NCBI GenBank assembly: GCA_031367895.1
Contig: JANLQP010000160.1
Coordinates: forward strand, 1-27,413
Length of the DNA: 27,413 nt
Reading direction: 5' to 3'
Source: Ga0077555 sp031367895
Lineage (GTDB): Bacteria; Pseudomonadota; Alphaproteobacteria; Rhizobiales; Hyphomicrobiaceae
Numbering within the stretch: the stretch's first letter is position 1; every line of letters begins with the position of its first letter. Shown here in pieces: positions 22,661 to 27,413 of the stretch. The notes under the pieces are model-generated. The model was not told the DNA's origin. It saw nothing but the letters and a program-made list of their open reading frames with translations, and ran no database searches. Position numbers and translations under genes: made by a program.

Positions 22661-23689
22661 ATGACTGCACCTGCAACCGCATCGCCCGCATCGCCCGCGC
22701 CGGCTCGCTTCAAGGAGCAACCGATCACGTTTGCAAACGGCGCTGTCGGACAAAACGTCGACATCCCCTCTGCATCTCCTCGCAACTATCATCAGGTCGC
22801 ATCGGCACCTGGCGACATGCCGCGCGTGACGGTCGACGGCAAGCTGTTCCTGCCACCCGCGGACAAACGAGCAACGAAGGGCAAGTTGCCGCTGGTAATC
22901 GTGGTACCGGGCAGCCTCGGGGTGGCGCCGTCACATGTGGCGCACGCCGAAACGCTGACCAATTCAGGCTATGCGGCCTTCGTGCTCGACAGTTTCGGCG
23001 CGCGCGGCGTGACCTCCACCGTCGCCAAACAGACGCAGTTCTCGTTCGCAGCCAGCGCCTACGACGTTTTGGCGGCCTGGACCGTGTTGGCCGCACACCC
23101 CCAGATCGACGGCACCCGGATCGGCGCACAGGGCCACAGCCGCGGCGGCTCCGCGGTACTGACGGCGGCAACGCGACGGTTCGCTGACCCCGTGCTCGGT
23201 CGCGGGCGCGGCTTGATCGGTATCCTCGCCGGCTATCCGTGGAGCGGGCATCAGTTTCTCGATCCCCGTGTTGGTATGACCGAGGTGCGCGTGCTGATGG
23301 GCGACGCCGACGAATGGTGCTCGCCGATGCAGGCGCAGGGTCATGTCCAGGCGATCCGGCTGGCGGGCGGCACCACAAGCATGCGCCTTTTTGCTGGCGC
23401 GCATCACAGCTTCGACCGGGGAACGCCGATCACCGACGTGCCCGATGCCTCCGTCTCGCCGGCCGCGCCGACGACCTACCTCGCCGATGATGGGGCCTTC
23501 ATCCATCCGCTGGAAGGGGCGCCGAACCCGAAGCTCACCGACCGCGACGTGATGATCTATTCGCTGAAGGCCGGCTACGGCAAAAAGGGCGCCAAGATCG
23601 GCACCAGCGGAGGCGAGGCGAAAGAGTTCCGCGAAGAAATGGTGGCGTTCTGGCAGCGCGTGCTCGGTGGTCGAGGATTGCCAGCTTGA
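22661..23689 (+). CDS. Dienelactone hydrolase family alpha/beta hydrolase
   Basis: A 342-residue alpha/beta hydrolase. LPLVIVVPGSLGVAPSH supplies the oxyanion region, GHSRGGSAV the nucleophile elbow with Ser160, MGDADEW the acid (Asp215 or Asp217), and GAHHSFDRG the catalytic His (248 or 249). These fit esterase/lactonase chemistry; the substrate is unknown. No signal peptide is evident: the N-terminus is an Ala/Pro/Ser linker. ATG 22661 has GGAG seven bases upstream; the frame is open to 22613 but without support. The stop codon overlaps the TTG start of the DUF938 gene (TTGA), so the two are translationally coupled. Confidence 0.87.
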   Translation: MTAPATASPASPAPARFKEQPITFANGAVGQNVDIPSASPRNYHQVASAPGDMPRVTVDGKLFLPPADKRATKGKLPLVIVVPGSLGVAPSHVAHAETLTNSGYAAFVLDSFGARGVTSTVAKQTQFSFAASAYDVLAAWTVLAAHPQIDGTRIGAQGHSRGGSAVLTAATRRFADPVLGRGRGLIGILAGYPWSGHQFLDPRVGMTEVRVLMGDADEWCSPMQAQGHVQAIRLAGGTTSMRLFAGAHHSFDRGTPITDVPDASVSPAAPTTYLADDGAFIHPLEGAPNPKLTDRDVMIYSLKAGYGKKGAKIGTSGGEAKEFREEMVAFWQRVLGGRGLPA

Positions 23690-24390
23690 GCCGTGATATC
23701 AGGCAATTTGCGCCAGCCGCCACGCGTAACCGTGATCCCATCCTCGACGTGCTTGGGCGGCATTTGCCGACGCACGGCCTGGTGCTCGAAGTCGCCAGCG
23801 GGACGGGCGAGCATATCACGCATTTCGCCGCGGCATTCGGAGCGGGCCTTGAATTCCAGCCGAGCGATCCTGAGCCCGGCGCCCGCGCAAGCATCGACGC
23901 CTGGGTTGCAGAACTCGGGCTCACGAACGTCCGGCCGGCGATCGCGCTCGATGCAGCGTCGGCGGCATGGCCGATTGCGAATGCCGCCGCCGTGCTCTGC
24001 ATCAACATGATCCACATCGCGCCGTGGTCTGCGGCCGTGGGGCTCGTGCAGGGCGCAGCCCGCATCTTGTCGTTTTTGGATGCGCCTTCAGTTGCCCACC
24101 AGCAACCGGCGCGCGGCGGCCTTCTGTATCTCTACGGTCCGTTCCGGCGCGACGGCCGCCATACGTCGCCGGGCAACGCGAGCTTCGACCAACAATTGCG
24201 GCAGCAGAATGAGGCATGGGGAATCCGCGATCTCGAAATGGTCGCCGATCTCGCTGATGCCGCCGGGTTCGCACAGCCGATCATCGAGACCATGCCCGCC
24301 AACAATCTGTCGCTGATTTTTAGGCGCATAGAGTCGCTCCGGGGAATGCGGTTCATAGCTCCCGCAACGGCCAGCGTACGGGGGGCCTGA
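23686..24390 (+). CDS. DUF938 family protein (SAM-methyltransferase-like fold)
   Basis: 234 residues. The N-terminus QFAPAATRNRDPILDVL and the following LVLEVASGTGEHITHFA (an SAM-binding GxGxG-like loop, about residues 33-47) are hallmarks of DUF938, a Rossmann methyltransferase-like family of unknown function. Later conserved pieces are INMIHIAPW, LYLYGPFRRDG and NEAWGIRDLE. The final 20 or so residues after LSLIFRR look like a non-conserved extension. The start is a TTG (23686) overlapping the previous stop by four bases, with GAGG nine bases upstream. The coupling to a lactone-hydrolase-like gene suggests a joint small-molecule pathway (inference). Confidence 0.85.
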   Translation: MSRDIRQFAPAATRNRDPILDVLGRHLPTHGLVLEVASGTGEHITHFAAAFGAGLEFQPSDPEPGARASIDAWVAELGLTNVRPAIALDAASAAWPIANAAAVLCINMIHIAPWSAAVGLVQGAARILSFLDAPSVAHQQPARGGLLYLYGPFRRDGRHTSPGNASFDQQLRQQNEAWGIRDLEMVADLADAAGFAQPIIETMPANNLSLIFRRIESLRGMRFIAPATASVRGA

Positions 24391-24483
24391 TCGCGACGCC
24401 GTTCTACAATGCATGGACCGTCGGGCGGATCGTGCGTAAGAAGGCAACCAAACGTCCACAATTCGGACCACCGAGCATACACC

Positions 24484-25761
24484 ATGGCAACGTACAAATC
24501 GGACTTCCTCAACGTCCTGACCGAGCGCGGGTTCATCCACCAGTGCTCCGACTTTGACGGCCTCGACGCGCTTGCTGCCAAAGGGGAGGTCGTCGCCTAC
24601 GTCGGCTATGATTGCACGGCGCCGTCGCTGCATGTCGGCTCGCTCATCTCGATCATGATGATGCATTGGCTGCAGCAGACCGGGAACAAGCCGATCACAT
24701 TGATGGGCGGCGGCACCACCCGCGTCGGCGACCCCTCCGGCAAGGACGAGACGCGCACCATCCGCACGATCGCGGAGATCGACGCCAACAAGGACGGCAT
24801 CAAGGGCGTGTTCGCCAAGCTCTTGAATTTCGGCGCGGGCAAGACCGACGCCGTCATGGTCGACAATGCGGAATGGCTGGCGCCGCTCAACTACATCGAG
24901 TTCCTGCGCGACGTCGGCCGCCATTTCTCGGTCAACCGCATGCTGTCGATGGATAGTGCCAAGCTCCGCTTGGACCGCGAGCAGGAACTCTCGTTCATCG
25001 AGTTCAACTACATGCTGCTGCAGTCCTACGACTATGTGGAGCTGGCCAAGCGCTACACGTGCAACCTGCAGATGGGCGGCTCCGACCAGTGGGGCAACAT
25101 CGTCTCCGGCATCGATCTCGGCCGGCGCATGCTGTCGAAGACGGCTTCGCCTAGGGGCACGCATCAATTATATGCACTGACCTGCCCACTGCTGACGACC
25201 GCCTCCGGCGCCAAGATGGGCAAGACTGCTGACGGGGCCATCTGGCTCAACGAGGCGCAGTTGTCCGCCTACGATTACTGGCAGTTCTGGCGCAACACCG
25301 AGGATGCCGACGTCGAGCGGTTCCTGAAGCTCTTCACGACGCTGCCGATGGGCGAGATCGCCAAACTTGCGGCCTTGCAAGGCGCCGGCATCAACGAGGC
25401 GAAGAAGGTGCTCGCGACCGAGGCGACGGCACTGCTGCACGGGCGGCCTAAGGCCGATGCCGCCGCTGAGACCGCGCGGAAAACGTTCGAGCAGGGCACG
25501 ACCGCCGATGACCTGCCGACGATCGAGGTGCCGGAATCCGACATCCGCAATGAACTCGGCGTGTTGGCCGCCTTCGTGACCGCCGGCCTCGTCAAATCGA
25601 ACGGCGAAGCACGCCGCCAGATTCAGGGCGGCGGCTTGCGCGTCAACGATGAGCCGGTGAAGGACGACAAGGCGAAGCTGCGCACCGGCGACGTCAAGGA
25701 CGGCGTCATCAAGCTCTCCTTCGGCAAGAAGAAGCATGTGCTGCTGAAGCCTGTAAGCTGA
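24484..25761 (+). CDS. tyrS: Tyrosine--tRNA ligase
   Basis: Charges tRNA-Tyr with tyrosine in the cytoplasm; 425 residues, a normal length for bacterial TyrRS. The class I HIGH motif appears as PSLHVGSL (residues 47-54), tyrosine and ATP pocket residues lie in YVGYDCTAPS and LLQSYDYVELAKRY, and the KMSKS motif is the variant KMGKT (244-248). The C-terminal S4 RNA-binding domain is seen from about residue 360 (AAFVTAGLVKSNGEARRQIQGGG). I start at ATG 24484, giving the usual short N-terminus; no strong ribosome site precedes it. The frame is open to 24409. A possible -10 box TACAAT lies at 24403-24408 without a clear -35 box. pqqB begins 22 bases after its stop, so read-through into pqqB is possible. 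Confidence 0.96.
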   Translation: MATYKSDFLNVLTERGFIHQCSDFDGLDALAAKGEVVAYVGYDCTAPSLHVGSLISIMMMHWLQQTGNKPITLMGGGTTRVGDPSGKDETRTIRTIAEIDANKDGIKGVFAKLLNFGAGKTDAVMVDNAEWLAPLNYIEFLRDVGRHFSVNRMLSMDSAKLRLDREQELSFIEFNYMLLQSYDYVELAKRYTCNLQMGGSDQWGNIVSGIDLGRRMLSKTASPRGTHQLYALTCPLLTTASGAKMGKTADGAIWLNEAQLSAYDYWQFWRNTEDADVERFLKLFTTLPMGEIAKLAALQGAGINEAKKVLATEATALLHGRPKADAAAETARKTFEQGTTADDLPTIEVPESDIRNELGVLAAFVTAGLVKSNGEARRQIQGGGLRVNDEPVKDDKAKLRTGDVKDGVIKLSFGKKKHVLLKPVS

Positions 25762-25783
25762 CGGTCAACGCGGAGCGTGCATC

Positions 25784-26716
25784 GTGCTCATTAAAGTCCT
25801 TGGTGCGGGTGCGGGTGGCGGATTTCCGCAATGGAACTGTGCGGCGCCGACCAGCCTCAAAGCCTGGGTCGGAGACCCGACAGCCACGCCGCGCACGCAA
25901 GCTTCGCTCGCGGTCAGTGCCGATGGCGAGCGCTGGGTGCTGCTCAATGCCTCGCCAGACTTGCGCCAGCAGATTTTAGCGACGCCGGCGCTGCACCCAG
26001 GAGCAGCCGAGAGCAAACGCAACAGTCCGATCCGTGCGGTCGTGCTGACCAACGGCGACGTCGATGCGGTGACGGGACTGCTGACGTTGCGCGAGCGCCA
26101 GCCTTTCACGGTATTCGCCAGTGACCGCATTCTCGACACGCTTGCCGCCAACAGCATCTTCAACGTCCTCGACCCGGCCGTGGTCGACCGGCGGCGCCTG
26201 CCGATGGAGCAGCCCATCCCGGTCCTCGACCATGGCGACGATCTCGGCCTCACAGTCGAGGCAATCTGGGTCCCGGGCAAGGTGGCGCTCTATCTCGAGG
26301 AGCGCGACAAGCCTGTCACGGTCGGCGGCCGCACTGGGGATACCATCGCCGTGCGGGTCGCGGAAAAAGCGACCGGCGCGGCGTTCTTCTATATTCCGAG
26401 CTGCGCGCGCCTCGATTGGTCCATCGAGAAGCAGCTGCAGGGCGCCGCGCTCGTCTTCTTCGACGGCACGCTCTTCACTGACGACGAACTGGTTTCGCAG
26501 GGCCTCTCGGACAAGACCGGTCAGCGCATGGGCCACATCAGTATGAGCGGCCCAGCCGGATCGCTTGCTGCTTTTTCTGGCCTCGATGTGGCGCGGAAAG
26601 TCTATATTCACATGAACACGTCGAACCCCGCGCTGATCGCTGGGAGCCCTGAGCGGCAAACCATCGCGACCGCCGGCTGGGAGGTCGCCTTCGACGGCAT
26701 GGAGATACGCCTGTGA
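25784..26716 (+). CDS. pqqB: Pyrroloquinoline quinone biosynthesis protein PqqB
   Basis: A 310-residue metallo-beta-lactamase-fold protein of PQQ synthesis, proposed to hydroxylate tyrosine in the excised Glu-Tyr precursor. The family start LGAGAGGGFPQWNC is near perfect (residues 7-19), followed by TQASLAVSADGERWVLLNASPDLR and VLTNGDVDAVTGLL, the altered metal-binding loop typical of PqqB. IPSCARLD, FFDGTLFTDDEL, MGHISMSGP and HMNTSNP complete the fold. Length is normal. The start is a GTG (25784) with GGAG eight bases upstream. Its stop overlaps the pqqC GTG start (GTGA). pqqA, usually just upstream, is absent: the 22-base gap after tyrS is too short to hold it. Confidence 0.96.
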   Translation: MLIKVLGAGAGGGFPQWNCAAPTSLKAWVGDPTATPRTQASLAVSADGERWVLLNASPDLRQQILATPALHPGAAESKRNSPIRAVVLTNGDVDAVTGLLTLRERQPFTVFASDRILDTLAANSIFNVLDPAVVDRRRLPMEQPIPVLDHGDDLGLTVEAIWVPGKVALYLEERDKPVTVGGRTGDTIAVRVAEKATGAAFFYIPSCARLDWSIEKQLQGAALVFFDGTLFTDDELVSQGLSDKTGQRMGHISMSGPAGSLAAFSGLDVARKVYIHMNTSNPALIAGSPERQTIATAGWEVAFDGMEIRL

Positions 26717-27413
26717 GCAAACTTCTCACGCCCGATGGCCTCGAAGCGGCACTGCGCGCGATCGGCGCCGAGCGCTATCACGACAAGCATCCGTTCCATC
26801 ATCTGCTGCATGGCGGCAAGCTCGACAAAGGCCAGGTGCAGGCGTGGGCGCTGAACCGCTTCTGCTATCAGGCGGGCGTGCCGAGGAAGGACGCGGCGTT
26901 GATGAGCCGCACGCTCGACCGTGAACTGCGCCGCGAATGGCGGCATCGCATCGAGGATCATGACGGCGCGCCCGAGACCGGCGAAGACGGCGGCATCGAG
27001 CGCTGGCTGGTGCTGACTACGGGCCTCGGCCTCGACCGAGATTACGTCGTCTCGATGCAAGGCGCGCTACCGGCGACACGCTTCGCCGTCGAAGCCTATG
27101 TGCGCTTCGTGCGCGACGAGACGCTACTCGAAGCCGTCGCGTCGTCGCTGACAGAGCTGTTTGCCCCGACCATCCACCAGCAGCGGATCGCCGGCATGCT
27201 CGAAAACTATCCGTACATCACCGAAGACGTGATGCGCTATTTCCGGCGCCGCCTGGGGCAGGCGACGAGGGACGCCGACTTCGCGCTCGCCTACGTCAAG
27301 CAGCAGGCGCGCACACCGGAGCAACAGGCGGCGGTCCTCGACGCGTTGCGGTTCAAGTGCAGCGTACTGTGGGCGCAGCTCGACGCACTCTATTTTGCCT
27401 ACGTGGAACCCGG
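26713..27413 (+). CDS. pqqC: Pyrroloquinoline-quinone synthase PqqC (partial, C-terminus outside window)
   Basis: Performs the last step of PQQ synthesis, ring closure and eight-electron oxidation without a metal cofactor. About 233 residues are visible; the family is typically about 250, so only the end is missing. Conserved pieces are YHDKHPFHHLLHGGKL (residues 22-37), VQAWALNRFCYQAGVPRKDAALMSR, RIEDHDG, VEAYVRFV, ELFAPTIHQQRIAGMLENYPYI and YFRRRLGQATRDADFAL. The start is a GTG (26713) overlapping the pqqB stop by four bases, so the two are translationally coupled. pqqD and pqqE would be expected beyond the window. Confidence 0.96.
   Translation, partial: MSKLLTPDGLEAALRAIGAERYHDKHPFHHLLHGGKLDKGQVQAWALNRFCYQAGVPRKDAALMSRTLDRELRREWRHRIEDHDGAPETGEDGGIERWLVLTTGLGLDRDYVVSMQGALPATRFAVEAYVRFVRDETLLEAVASSLTELFAPTIHQQRIAGMLENYPYITEDVMRYFRRRLGQATRDADFALAYVKQQARTPEQQAAVLDALRFKCSVLWAQLDALYFAYVEP

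Overview
The window looks like a chromosomal segment of a GC-rich alphaproteobacterium, most likely of the order Hyphomicrobiales. The evidence is the strong G/C preference at third codon positions, a phasin of the rhizobial type behind what looks like a PhaR operator, a SUV3-like helicase followed by an S4-domain gene (an arrangement familiar from this group), and pqqB-pqqC. I cannot name a genus from the sequence alone.

Layout. 1-740 (-) holds the N-terminal two thirds or so of aspartate carbamoyltransferase (pyrB), cut by the window edge. A class-III PLP aminotransferase diverges from it (949-2307, +). 2618-4821 (-) holds a phasin and a PIF1/RecD-like helicase. 4909-6991 (-) holds a ketopantoate reductase, a Uma2-family nuclease and a nucleoside deaminase, and 7027-8871 (-) an IlvD/Edd dehydratase. 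A repeat-rich divergent region follows (8872-9428), with five tandem copies of a roughly 29-bp G-run element. Then come the SUV3-like helicase (9429-12770, +) and the S4 protein (12806-13222, +).

13223-17901 looks like an accessory block. Codon use is less GC-biased, at least to about 15960. It carries a secreted or membrane-anchored GH114-like (MJ1477/TM1410 family) protein, a peptidoglycan-binding-like/TPR protein, a TauD-type dioxygenase, a small ABM-type monooxygenase, and a frameshifted remnant of a CHAT-domain gene on the opposite strand. From 17902 the core-like composition returns: an RND efflux permease and its adaptor (-, two-gene operon with a predicted promoter and palindromic operator), a dienelactone-hydrolase-like protein overlapping a DUF938 gene (+), tyrS (+), and pqqB-pqqC (+), the last cut by the window end.

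How the genes work together. Several adjacent pairs appear translationally coupled by 4-bp overlaps: Uma2/panE (GTGA), hydrolase/DUF938 (TTGA) and pqqB/pqqC (GTGA). The phasin links the region to polyhydroxyalkanoate storage. The pqq genes point to quinoprotein dehydrogenases elsewhere in the genome; no pqqA is next to pqqB here. The most promising under-described items are the two-gene secreted pair at 13505-15957, the CHAT remnant, the G-run repeat array, and the phasin control region with its competing internal start. Gene identities rest on reading motifs by eye; no database search was run.
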